From the NCBI GenBank assembly GCA_001603845.1, contig LUZZ01000038.1, forward strand, positions 1-35,918: 35,918 nucleotides of DNA, written 5' to 3'. The translations under genes were made by a program, and so were the position numbers. The notes under the pieces were generated by a model. The model was not told the origin of the DNA. It saw only the letters and a list, made by a program, of their open reading frames with translations, and did not search any database. Source of the stretch: Syntrophobacterales bacterium Delta_01 (GTDB lineage Bacteria; Desulfobacterota; Syntrophobacteria; Syntrophobacterales; Syntrophobacteraceae). Below, piece after piece: positions 27,457-35,918 of this stretch (positions within the stretch are counted from its first letter, which is position 1; every line of letters starts with the position of its first letter).

Positions 27457-28230
27457 ATGCTCGAAGTGATGACTTTCAATCTCCGATTCGAAAACGACCA
27501 TGACGGCGAAAACTCCTGGGACTACCGAAAGGAACTGGTGACGGGGCTGGTGGACAGGCACCGCCCGTGGGTGCTCGGGACACAGGAGGGCACCACGCCG
27601 CAGCTTCGCTATCTGCGGGAGCACCTGGACGGATACGAACTGTTCGCCCCGGGCCGCTACTGGGAGGAGAGCTGCCAGTACTGCTCGCTCCATTTTCGCC
27701 CGGACAGGGTGCGTGCGGTTTCGGGCGGAGAATTCTGGCTGTCTCCCACGCCCGAGGTCCACAGGAGCATGAGCTGGGACAGCGCGTTTCCGCGTATGAT
27801 CAGTTTCGGGGTGTTCGAGGAATTGGGTTCGGGCCGGCAGTTCTGGGCCGGCGTCACCCACCTGGACAACGTGGGAACAGTGGCACGCTACGAACAGGCG
27901 GCGATCATCATGCGCCGCCTCCGTGAGTTGAGTGTGCCGAAGATCCTGGTGGGGGACTTCAACGACCGTCCCGGTTCGCCGGCGCACGTGCTGCTCACCC
28001 GGCCCGAAGACGGAATGTTCGATAGCTGGGAAATCCTCCGGAGGCCGGAAAACAGCAGCAGCATGACTTATCATAAGTTTCAGGGAACGCCGCAGGTCTG
28101 CCGGATGGACTGGATACTGGTGAGCCGCGATTTCGCGGTCATGGATGCTCGGATCATATACGATCACTCGGCGGAGGGGCGCTATCCGTCGGACCATTTT
28201 CCGTACATGGTGCGGGTGGCATGGGCGTAG
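27457..28230 (+). CDS. Endonuclease/exonuclease/phosphatase family protein
   Basis: MLEVMTFNLRFENDHDGENSWDYRKELVTGLVDRHRPWVLGTQEGTTPQLRYL..., LVGDFNDRPGSPAH, SDHFPYMVRVAW. Confidence 0.9.
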   Translation: MLEVMTFNLRFENDHDGENSWDYRKELVTGLVDRHRPWVLGTQEGTTPQLRYLREHLDGYELFAPGRYWEESCQYCSLHFRPDRVRAVSGGEFWLSPTPEVHRSMSWDSAFPRMISFGVFEELGSGRQFWAGVTHLDNVGTVARYEQAAIIMRRLRELSVPKILVGDFNDRPGSPAHVLLTRPEDGMFDSWEILRRPENSSSMTYHKFQGTPQVCRMDWILVSRDFAVMDARIIYDHSAEGRYPSDHFPYMVRVAWA

Positions 28231-28259
28231 CGCGGCCCGCAACAGTTGGGAAATAAAAT

Positions 28260-29075
28260 ATGAAAGACAGTATACGAGTTGCAGTGATTCAGCCGAAACC
28301 CTATCCCGCGTTCGACGATCCGAGAAACATCGGGCATGCGTTGCAGTTGATGGAAAAATGCCGCGGCGAGCAACTGGACGTGATCTGCCTTCCGGAATAT
28401 TTCCCCACGCTGGGCGACCGGGAGATCGGGGCCGCTGCCCGCCGGTACAAGAGCTACGTGATCGCCGGCATGGTCGAGTCCGAGGGCGACAAGCTGTACA
28501 ACACGGCGACCCTTTTCGACCGGTCGGGGCGCCTGGTGGGGCGGCAGCGCAAGTGCAACGTGGCGTCGCTCGAGCGCGAAAAGTTGAGCATTTCGCCCGG
28601 CGACGGGATCTTTCGGGCCTTTTCCACCGATTTCGGAAAGATCGGCATGCCGGTGTGCATCGACCTGTGGGGGCAGGCCGATGCGGCCCGCCAGCTTGCC
28701 GACCAGGGAGTGGACGCCGTCTTCAATATCGCGATTTTCCCCATTCTTCGCGGTTACTGGAAAACAGGGGCCAGTGCCCGCGCGTTCGAAAACTTCCTGC
28801 CCGTCGTCGGGGTGAACACCGCCGATTATAATGCCGTTTTCGGCGAGAAGCGGGTGCACCAGTACGGAGGGGGAAGCTTCATCATTCAGCCGCCGAAGAT
28901 CCTGGACAAGGACGACTTCCGGCGCTGGGCGAGGGGGCTGGACAATATCGACAACTGGGTCCAGGTGGAACTGGACGAACTCGAACAGGTTTACATCGGC
29001 GAGGTCAACCTGTCGGCGGCGAGACGGTGGCGCGGGGAGTTTTTCAACCGGTTCGGGTTCCGAAGACGAACTTGA
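28260..29075 (+). CDS. Carbon-nitrogen hydrolase (nitrilase superfamily)
   Basis: MKDSIRVAVIQPKPYPAFDDPRNIGHALQLMEKCRGEQLDVICLPEYFPTLG..., RQRKCNVASLEREK, IGMPVCIDLWGQADAARQLADQGVDAVFNIA: Glu-Lys-Cys triad context. Confidence 0.9.
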   Translation: MKDSIRVAVIQPKPYPAFDDPRNIGHALQLMEKCRGEQLDVICLPEYFPTLGDREIGAAARRYKSYVIAGMVESEGDKLYNTATLFDRSGRLVGRQRKCNVASLEREKLSISPGDGIFRAFSTDFGKIGMPVCIDLWGQADAARQLADQGVDAVFNIAIFPILRGYWKTGASARAFENFLPVVGVNTADYNAVFGEKRVHQYGGGSFIIQPPKILDKDDFRRWARGLDNIDNWVQVELDELEQVYIGEVNLSAARRWRGEFFNRFGFRRRT

Positions 29076-29082
29076 GGTGAAG

Positions 29083-31041
29083 ATGGCGGGGCCGGGTAGA
29101 AATATCTATCTCAAAATGAAGACCCTGGACGAGGCTCGCGGGATCTGGACGGACTGCGTTTCCGGCCTGAGGGCCCCGGAGGAGAAAATCCGCTCGGTGC
29201 GGGCGTTGCACCGGGTGACTTCGCGGCCGGTGACGGCGGACCGGTCCGTTCCCCATTACCACGGAGCGGCGATGGACGGGTTTGCCGTGGAGGCCCGAAA
29301 CACCTTCGGGGCAAGCGATGCAAACCCGGTGCGGCTGGAACTGGGCGGAAAGGCGTTCCCCGTGGATACCGGCGACCCCCTGCCGGAGGGTACGGACGCC
29401 GTTATCATGATCGAGCACGTCGAGCAGATATCGGAAGGGGAAATAGAGATCCGGTCCGCGGCTTTTCCCTGGCAGCACGTGCGGAAAGTGGGAGAAGACA
29501 TCGTGGCCGGGGAACTGCTCCTGCCCCGGCAGCATCGGCTGCGCCCGGCGGACCTGGGAGCGCTTCTCGCCGCCGGAAAAAGCGAGGTGTGGGTGAGGAC
29601 CAGGCCCCTGGTGTGGATTCAGCCCACGGGGACGGAGCTTATCCCCGCCGAGCGGGCCGCCGAAGCCGGGCCGGGGGAGATCATCGAATTCAACGGGACG
29701 GTGCTCGCCGCCATGGTCGAAGAGTGCGGAGGGGTGCCGGAGCTGAAGCGGATCGTTCCGGACGACTACGACGGCATCCGGCGTGCGGTGCTGGACGCGG
29801 TGGATTCGCCCGCCGGTGTGGTGCTGATCAACGCCGGGTCTTCGGCCGGGTCGGAGGATTACACTGCGGCGGTCATCGCCGAACTGGGCGAGGTGCTGGT
29901 ACACGGCGTGGCCATGATGCCCGGAAAACCGGTCATCCTGGGGCGCATAAAGGGAAAGCCGGTCATCGGCATTCCGGGCTACCCGGTTTCGGCGATCATG
30001 GCTTTCGAGCAGTTCGTGCGCCCGCTGCTGCACTCCGTGCAGGGGATCGAGGCCCCCGCCTTTGCGACGGTTCCGGCGATCCTCGGCCGCAAAATGCCTT
30101 CGAAGCTGGGGCTGGAAGAATTTACGCGCGTGATTCTCGGGGAAGTGGAGGGAAGGCTGGTGGCCATGCCCATCCAAAGAGCCGCGGGGATCATCACTTC
30201 TCTTACCCGCGCGGACGGCATCCTGCAGGTCCCCCAGGAGCAGGAAGGGTTCAACGAGGGCGAGGCGGTCTCCGTGCGCCTGCTGAGGCCCGCCGACCAG
30301 CTCGACTACACGCTCATCATGATCGGGAGCCACGACAATACCATAGACGTGATCGCCAACGAGCTGAAGACCCGTGACAGCCGGGTGCATCTTTCGTCGA
30401 GCAACGTGGGAAGCCTGGGCGGCCTGCTCGCCGTACGGCGCGCGCAAACGCATTTTGCGGGCTCCCACCTTCTGGATACCGACAGCGGGCGGTATAATTA
30501 TCCTTATATAGAGCGGCATCTGGGGGGAACGTCCGTTCGGCTGGTAAAGCTCGCCATGCGCCAGCAGGGGCTTCTTATCCGGAAGGGGAATCCCAGGGGG
30601 ATCGATTCCATCGCCGCCCTCACCCGGCCGGACGTATCTTTCATGAACAGGCAGGCGGGGTCCGGGACGCGCGTTCTTTTCGACTACTGCCTCCGTCGGG
30701 CGGGAATTTCGCCCGAGTCCATCCGGGGGTACGAGCAGGAAGAGTTCACGCACATGGCGGTGGCGGTGAGCGTTTTGAGCGGGCGTGCCGACGCCGGCAT
30801 GGCGATCTATTCGTCCGCCAGGGCGCTGGACCTGGATTTTATCCCGGTCTCCGAGGAGCGCTACGACCTGGTGGTGGCCGAGAGCGCCTGGGAAGATTTC
30901 AAGATAAGGTACCTGCTGGACGTGATCGTCTCCGGCGAATTCCGCCGCAGGGTTTCCGCCATGGGGGGCTATGACGTGACGGATTCCGGCAGGATCATGG
31001 GTGTTTGGGATGGGACGAGGTGGATCGAGCGCGCCGAGTAG
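29083..31041 (+). CDS. MoeA-type molybdopterin biosynthesis protein fused to a C-terminal periplasmic-binding/LysR-substrate-like domain
   Basis: N-terminal VTADRSVPHYHGAAMDGFAVEA...DTGDPLPEGTDAVIMIEHV...VLINAGSSAGSEDYTAAVI...GKPVIGIPGYPVSAIMAFEQFV (MoeA). C-terminal ~220 aa IMIGSHDNTIDVIANEL...SFMNRQAGSGTRVLFDYCLRRAGI...AVAVSVLSGRADAGMAIYSSA (PBP-like). Confidence 0.9.
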   Translation: MAGPGRNIYLKMKTLDEARGIWTDCVSGLRAPEEKIRSVRALHRVTSRPVTADRSVPHYHGAAMDGFAVEARNTFGASDANPVRLELGGKAFPVDTGDPLPEGTDAVIMIEHVEQISEGEIEIRSAAFPWQHVRKVGEDIVAGELLLPRQHRLRPADLGALLAAGKSEVWVRTRPLVWIQPTGTELIPAERAAEAGPGEIIEFNGTVLAAMVEECGGVPELKRIVPDDYDGIRRAVLDAVDSPAGVVLINAGSSAGSEDYTAAVIAELGEVLVHGVAMMPGKPVILGRIKGKPVIGIPGYPVSAIMAFEQFVRPLLHSVQGIEAPAFATVPAILGRKMPSKLGLEEFTRVILGEVEGRLVAMPIQRAAGIITSLTRADGILQVPQEQEGFNEGEAVSVRLLRPADQLDYTLIMIGSHDNTIDVIANELKTRDSRVHLSSSNVGSLGGLLAVRRAQTHFAGSHLLDTDSGRYNYPYIERHLGGTSVRLVKLAMRQQGLLIRKGNPRGIDSIAALTRPDVSFMNRQAGSGTRVLFDYCLRRAGISPESIRGYEQEEFTHMAVAVSVLSGRADAGMAIYSSARALDLDFIPVSEERYDLVVAESAWEDFKIRYLLDVIVSGEFRRRVSAMGGYDVTDSGRIMGVWDGTRWIERAE

Positions 31042-31066
31042 TCTTCGCGATCCGGCGTGCGATACC

Positions 31067-31975
31067 ATGCCCGGGTATGTGAGGCTGCTGCGGACCGGGG
31101 AGCTTTTGCACCGGGCGCAGGCGCTGGAGGCGAAGCTCAGGCGTTGCGACCTGTGCCCGCGCGGCTGCGGGGTGGACCGGACCGCCGGCCGTACCGGCTT
31201 TTGCGGCGTCGATGCCCGTCTCAAGGTGGCGGCAATCAACCTGCACCCCTGGGAGGAACCTCCCGTTTCGGGGACCCGCGGTTCGGGCACCATTTTCTTT
31301 TCCGGGTGCACCCTGCGGTGTATCTACTGCCAGAACTACCCCATCAGCCAGATGGGGGTGGGCCGGCACATGAGCCCAAACGAGCTTGCAGGTCAGATGA
31401 TAGCGCTCCAGGAAAAGGGCGCCCACAACATCAACCTGGTGACTTCGACCCACCAGATGGCGGGCTTCGTACGCGCGCTGGCGACGGCGGCGCAAGACGG
31501 GCTGAGGATCCCGGTGCTGTATAACACCAGCGGGTACGAGTCGCTCGAAACGCTTTCCCTGCTGAATGGGATCGTGGATATTTATCTTCCCGACATAAAA
31601 TATTCCGATCCCGAAGTCGCGCACACTCTTTCGGCGGCCCGCGACTATGTATTTCATAACCGGCGCGCCCTGGCCGCAATGTGGGAGCAGGTGGGGCCCC
31701 TGCGGACGGACCCGCTGGGCATCGCCCGCAGGGGGATGATCGTGCGCCACCTGGTGCTGCCCGAAGATCTGTCCGGCACCCGCGATTGCTTATCGTTTCT
31801 GGCGCGCCGGCTGGGCACTGGTGTGTGGGTAAGCCTCATGAACCAGTATTTTCCGGCACACAAGGGTCATGCTACTCCGCCCCTCGACCGCAAGGTATCC
31901 GAGGAGGAATATGAGGCCGCTTTCGAGGCCCTGACCAGCCTGGGGCTTCTGGAAGGCTTCACACAGGAGTGCTAG
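31067..31975 (+). CDS. Radical SAM protein, PflA-like activating-enzyme family
   Basis: RRCDLCPRGCGVDRTAGRTGFCGVDARLKVAAINLHPWEEPPVSGTRGSGTIFFSGCTLRCIYCQNYPISQ: CxxxCxxC SAM cluster. Start chosen at MPGYVR. Confidence 0.9.
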   Translation: MPGYVRLLRTGELLHRAQALEAKLRRCDLCPRGCGVDRTAGRTGFCGVDARLKVAAINLHPWEEPPVSGTRGSGTIFFSGCTLRCIYCQNYPISQMGVGRHMSPNELAGQMIALQEKGAHNINLVTSTHQMAGFVRALATAAQDGLRIPVLYNTSGYESLETLSLLNGIVDIYLPDIKYSDPEVAHTLSAARDYVFHNRRALAAMWEQVGPLRTDPLGIARRGMIVRHLVLPEDLSGTRDCLSFLARRLGTGVWVSLMNQYFPAHKGHATPPLDRKVSEEEYEAAFEALTSLGLLEGFTQEC

Positions 31976-32170
31976 CGCGGCCGGTTTTGTAAGACGTAAA
32001 AGGGACGCCGCAGCCCGCAGGATTTGCGCCCCGGCCGGCCGGCCCGTTGCCCGGTTTTGGATTCCGTAGAAAATATCATTGGAAATTCCCATTCATAACC
32101 ATGATAATGGAGCAGTCCCTTTACAGGTCCTTATTCTTGCCTTCCATTCTCACTGCAGCAGGACCGCCCG

Positions 32171-33850
32171 ATGGAAAATTCCGGCAGCTACGAAAAAATC
32201 CACCACAAAATCCACCACAGGTTCGTCGCCACCATCCTTTGTTTCGCCCTCATCCCGCTGTTCGTGGCCGGTTTCGGAATCTATTACCAGTTCGCGGACA
32301 TCTACAGGGCAAGAGTCCTGGAGAGCCTGCGCACACTGGCTGAAAACCGCAGGAACGCCATAGACCTGTTTCTCGAAGAGCGCGTCTCCCAGTTGAGCGC
32401 CCTCGTGTATACGCAGTCTTTCGGCCAGCTCAAAAATGAAGAATACCTCAACCGCGTCTTCACTTTGCTCCAGGCGCGCTCGAAATCATACCTGGATATC
32501 GGGATCATCGACCACGACGGCAACCACGTGGCCTACGTGGGGCCGTATCAACTGAAGGGGCTCAATTACAGGAACGAGGAATGGTTCCACGAGACCATGC
32601 TTCGCGGCACCTACATCAGCGACGTGTTCATGGGGTTCCGGAAATTTCCGCATTTCATTATCGCCGTGATGCGGAGGGAAGGGGACACCAGTTGGATCCT
32701 GCGGGTGACCATCGACACCGATATTTTCGACAGCATGGTGAAGGCCGCTCAGGTAGGCCAGCGGGGAGATGCGTTCGTGGTGAACCGCCAGAACGTGTTG
32801 CAGACCACCCCCCGGTTTGGGGGCGAGCTTTTGAGCGTGGCGCCCTGTCCCAGTTTTCCCCGGTTTGCCGGCACGCAGGTCCGGGAGATGGAACTGGACG
32901 GCACCAAGTCCCTGGTGGCCCTCACGTGGCTCAAGAACAAGGACTGGCTGCTGGTGATCCGCGAGGATCCGCCGGAAAACCTGGTCCCGCTTTTCCGTGC
33001 CCGCTTTCTGGCGATGATACTGATGGGGGCGGGCGTTTTGGTGATGGTGCTGGGGGCGCTCCTGGTATCCCGGTCCATGATCCGGCAGCTTGAAAAGAGC
33101 GAGCGGGAAAAGGCCATGCTGGATGCCAGCCTCGTGCAGTCCAGCAAGATGGCGGCGCTGGGAAAGCTTGCGGCCGGGATCGCCCACGAAGTCAACAACC
33201 CCCTTGCGGTCATCAAGGAAAAGGTGGGATGGATTCATGACCTGCTTTCCGAGGAAGATATTTCAGGCAGCGAGAACTACAAGGAATTCGACGACGCCGT
33301 ACGCAAGATCGACTACCACGTGGACCGGGCCAAAAAGGTAACGCACCGGCTGCTGGGGTTCGCGCGCAGGATGGAGCCCATCCGCGAGCAGGTGGATCTC
33401 AACCGGCTGGTTTCGGAGACTATCGATTTTCTCAAAAACGAAGCGCATTATCGCAACATCGAAATCGTCACACACCTGGACCCCGGTCTTCCCACCACCA
33501 TCAGCGATTCGTCGCAGGTCCAGCAGGTGGTGCTCAACATTTTGAACAATGCCATCGACGCGGTGGGAAAATCCGGCACCATAACGCTTGCCACCCGGTT
33601 CATCGAGGAAGACCGGGAGCTGGCGGTCACCATATCGGACAACGGGCCGGGAATTCCCGCCGAACTGATCGACAGGATATTCGATCCGTTTTTTACAACC
33701 AAACAATACGGCATGGGAACCGGATTGGGGCTTTCGATCAGCTACAGCATCGTGGAGAAGCTGGGCGGCCGGATCACGGTTTCCAGCGAGCCGGGACAGG
33801 TGACCACGTTCACGATATACCTGCCCCAGGTAAACGATCTGTCGGTCTGA
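32171..33850 (+). CDS. Membrane sensor histidine kinase with extracytoplasmic Cache-like domain
   Basis: Two TM segments flanking a sensor domain (DIGIIDHDGNHVAYVGPYQLKGLNYRNEEWFHETMLRGTYISDVFMGFRKFPHFIIAV), H-box LAAGIAHEVNNPLAVI, C-terminal DNGPGIPAELIDRIFDPFFTTKQYGMGTGLGLSISYSIVEKLGG. Confidence 0.93.
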   Translation: MENSGSYEKIHHKIHHRFVATILCFALIPLFVAGFGIYYQFADIYRARVLESLRTLAENRRNAIDLFLEERVSQLSALVYTQSFGQLKNEEYLNRVFTLLQARSKSYLDIGIIDHDGNHVAYVGPYQLKGLNYRNEEWFHETMLRGTYISDVFMGFRKFPHFIIAVMRREGDTSWILRVTIDTDIFDSMVKAAQVGQRGDAFVVNRQNVLQTTPRFGGELLSVAPCPSFPRFAGTQVREMELDGTKSLVALTWLKNKDWLLVIREDPPENLVPLFRARFLAMILMGAGVLVMVLGALLVSRSMIRQLEKSEREKAMLDASLVQSSKMAALGKLAAGIAHEVNNPLAVIKEKVGWIHDLLSEEDISGSENYKEFDDAVRKIDYHVDRAKKVTHRLLGFARRMEPIREQVDLNRLVSETIDFLKNEAHYRNIEIVTHLDPGLPTTISDSSQVQQVVLNILNNAIDAVGKSGTITLATRFIEEDRELAVTISDNGPGIPAELIDRIFDPFFTTKQYGMGTGLGLSISYSIVEKLGGRITVSSEPGQVTTFTIYLPQVNDLSV

Positions 33851-33956
33851 GGCCGGGGGGCCTCGGTGAGAGCGGATGCGGCAATGCGGTCGCGATGGTC
33901 TTTTCGTCGTCCCGGCAGGGCGGAAAAGAGCTTATTTTCCCACAAAGGTGTAAACC

Positions 33957-34361
33957 ATGGCGGAGTGCAGGGTTCTTATCGTTGACGACGAGCCTGATTT
34001 TCTGGAAACGATCGTCAAGCGCCTTCGGAAGCGGAAGGTGGATGCAATGGGAGTGGGCAGCGGCAAGGAGGCCGTGAAGATACTCGATGAGCAGACCTTT
34101 GACGTCGTGATACTGGATGTTAGAATGCCTGGAATGGATGGTATCGAGACACTGAAGGAGATCAAGAGAAAAAGCCCCCTTACCGAGGTCATCATGCTCA
34201 CCGGCCACGCTTCGGTCGAATCCGGAATGCAGGGGATGCAGTTCGGGGCTTTCGACTTCGTGATCAAACCGGCGGACCTTGACGAGCTGATCGAGAAAAT
34301 AAACCAGGCCAGCGAGAGGCGAACGCTCCACGAAGAAAGAATCAGGAAAAACATCCGGTGA
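33957..34361 (+). CDS. Stand-alone response regulator receiver
   Basis: CRVLIVDDEPDFLETIVKRL...FDVVILDVRMPGMDGIETLKEI...EVIMLTGHASVESGMQGMQFGAFDFVIKPADLDEL; no output domain (134 aa). Confidence 0.94.
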   Translation: MAECRVLIVDDEPDFLETIVKRLRKRKVDAMGVGSGKEAVKILDEQTFDVVILDVRMPGMDGIETLKEIKRKSPLTEVIMLTGHASVESGMQGMQFGAFDFVIKPADLDELIEKINQASERRTLHEERIRKNIR

Positions 34362-34421
34362 CGGAATGCGCCGGGTGCCGACCTTTGTCATCTTCTTCCA
34401 CAAGACTGTGATTACCGGGCC

Positions 34422-35354
34422 ATGCAGATCAACCATCGCTCATTTTCCGCAAGGATCTACTATTTCGCTCTGCCGCTGCTGGTCCTTTTTCCGGCCGTTC
34501 CGCTGTGGATCTTCGGCCGCTGGGCCGCGACGCTCATGCTGCTGCCCGTTGCCGCGGCCTGTTATTTCGTCGTGAGAACTCTCGCCGGGGAGATCGCCAA
34601 GGCGCAGGAGCAGAAGTGCTTCCTCGACGAGCAGCTCATCCAGTCGCAAAAGCTCGCCGCCATCGGGGAGCTTTCGGCGGGCATTGCCCACGAGATCAAC
34701 AATCCGCTTGCCATCATCATTCAGGAACTGGCCTGGGTGCGCTGCCAGTTCGAAGGTAAAAACACCGGCGGCGACAAGTTGGCAGAGGTCGAAGATTCCC
34801 TGCGGGAGATCGCCAAGCAGGTCGACCGGTGCAGGGAAATCACCCATAAGATGCTGGATTTTGCCCGCAAGCAGGAACCGCTTATCCAGGGCACGGACCT
34901 CAACAGACTCATCGAAGATATGGCAAAACTGGTAGAAAGGGAAGCAGTCCCCCGAAACATCCGGATAGTCAAGCAGTACCTGTCCGATCTACCTGCCGTT
35001 CACACTGACCCTCCGCTCCTTCGCCAAGTTGTGCTGAACCTTCTCAACAACGCCTCGCAGGCCATCGGGCAAAACGGCGTGATCACCATACGCACTCTTG
35101 TCCCGGAAAACGGGTTCGTAGACATGTCCATAACGGACGACGGCTGCGGCATCCCCCGTGACAACCTGGACAAGATTTTCGATCCGTTCTTTACCACCAA
35201 GCCTCCCGGCAAGGGCACGGGGCTCGGTCTTGCCATCTGCCACAATATCGTCGTGCGGCTTGGAGGACGGATAACGGTGGAAAGCGAACAGGGCAAGGGC
35301 ACGACCTTTACGGTCAGGCTTCCTGTCGATCACAGCGCTGGGAAAAGAGGGTAG
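34422..35354 (+). CDS. Sensor histidine kinase, short N-terminal membrane anchor, no large sensor domain
   Basis: FALPLLVLFPAVPLWIFGRWAATLMLLPVAAACYFVV; QKLAAIGELSAGIAHEINNPLAIIIQEL; DDGCGIPRDNLDKIFDPFFTTKPPGKGTGLGLAICHNIVVRLGGRI. Confidence 0.93.
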   Translation: MQINHRSFSARIYYFALPLLVLFPAVPLWIFGRWAATLMLLPVAAACYFVVRTLAGEIAKAQEQKCFLDEQLIQSQKLAAIGELSAGIAHEINNPLAIIIQELAWVRCQFEGKNTGGDKLAEVEDSLREIAKQVDRCREITHKMLDFARKQEPLIQGTDLNRLIEDMAKLVEREAVPRNIRIVKQYLSDLPAVHTDPPLLRQVVLNLLNNASQAIGQNGVITIRTLVPENGFVDMSITDDGCGIPRDNLDKIFDPFFTTKPPGKGTGLGLAICHNIVVRLGGRITVESEQGKGTTFTVRLPVDHSAGKRG

Positions 35355-35356
35355 AG

Positions 35357-35779
35357 ATGGGCGAGAAACCACGAGTCCTGGTAGTCGATGACGAGGAACG
35401 GTTCAGGACGACGCTGCGCAAGATCCTGTCGGTGAACGGAATGGATGTGGCCGATGCCGGCAGTGCCGCCGAAGCGTTCGCCGAACTGGAGAAAAAGCCC
35501 TATGACGTGATCGTGCTGGATGTAAAAATGCCCGGCATGAACGGGATCGAAGCCCTGGGCAGGATCAAAAAGGACAATCCGAACGTGGAGGTGATCATCC
35601 TCACCGGCCATGCCTCGGTGGACGCCGCGGTGGAGATCATAAGGCTGGGCGGCTACGAGTACCTGCTCAAACCCTGCCCCGTAGACGACCTGATCGGCAA
35701 GATAGAATCGGCGTGGGAACGTAAAATGGACAGGGAAAAGATGGGGAAGCCGCCGGTCAGTCCTGATGCTGCTTCTTGA
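35357..35779 (+). CDS. Stand-alone response regulator receiver
   Basis: PRVLVVDDEERFRTTLRKIL...YDVIVLDVKMPGMNGIEALGRI...EVIILTGHASVDAAVEIIRLGGYEYLLKPCPVDDL; starts 2 nt after the kinase stop. Confidence 0.95.
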   Translation: MGEKPRVLVVDDEERFRTTLRKILSVNGMDVADAGSAAEAFAELEKKPYDVIVLDVKMPGMNGIEALGRIKKDNPNVEVIILTGHASVDAAVEIIRLGGYEYLLKPCPVDDLIGKIESAWERKMDREKMGKPPVSPDAAS

Positions 35780-35918
35780 ACGACTTGGACTCGATGCTCG
35801 CATCGCGCATCAGCCGGTGCAGGTACTGGCGCTTGAGGCCCGACTGCCGCGCCGCCTGGGAAACGTTTCCCTCGTTTCGCGTGAGCACCTTTGAAAGATA
35901 CTCGGTTTGAAACCGTTC
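35757..35918 (-). CDS. C-terminal fragment of a regulator with Fis-type HTH (probable NtrC-family sigma-54 activator), truncated by window edge
   Basis: Own translation: ...RFQTEYLSKVLTRNEGNVSQAARQSGLKRQYLHRLMRDASIESKSFKKQHQD*; NVSQAAR.SGLKRQYLHRLM matches the Fis-type HTH that ends NtrC-like proteins. Confidence 0.85.
   Translation of the reverse strand, partial: ERFQTEYLSKVLTRNEGNVSQAARQSGLKRQYLHRLMRDASIESKSFKKQHQD

Noticed and set aside
29044-31311. 755-aa minus-strand ORF
   Set aside because: Antisense shadow of the MoeA-PBP fusion and radical SAM genes; no recognisable domain.
33849-33864. GAGGCC-GGGG-GGCCTC hairpin at the stop of the first kinase
   Set aside because: Short stem, no T tract, immediately followed by co-directional genes; too weak to call a terminator.

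Overview
The ~36 kb window is GC-rich and densely coding. It looks like core and energy-metabolism chromosome of a sulfate-reducing or syntrophic deltaproteobacterium (inferred from a qrcABCD-like operon, large SRP RNA and gene content; not verified). No phage, transposon, CRISPR array, tRNA or rRNA was recognised.

Left to right: (i) two amtB paralogs in opposite orientation around uppP, the second in a glnB/glnK-amtB operon; both amt loci have sigma-54-like -24/-12 elements, and the first also has three ACARATTTGT dyads upstream. (ii) An RNB-family exoribonuclease and mutS. (iii) A 1916-aa tandem-duplicated UvrA with four intact ATPase motif sets. (iv) A class-I glutamine amidotransferase, a mono-haem cytochrome-like protein and, in a gap with no convincing ORF, a ~270-nt Alu-domain-containing (large-type) SRP RNA. 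(v) A TraB-like protein, a HAD phosphatase and nadB. (vi) Two membrane proteins of unknown function next to a complete qrcABCD-like operon. (vii) An endonuclease/exonuclease/phosphatase protein, a nitrilase-family hydrolase, a MoeA-PBP fusion and a PflA-like radical SAM protein. (viii) A HK-RR-HK-RR two-component array convergent with the 3' end of a Fis-type HTH regulator.

The observations I consider most worth follow-up are the amtB regulatory region, the large SRP RNA, the tandem UvrA, the Qrc locus with its unknown membrane neighbours, and the doubled two-component array. I did not find strong evidence for a wholly new defence-type or mobile system.
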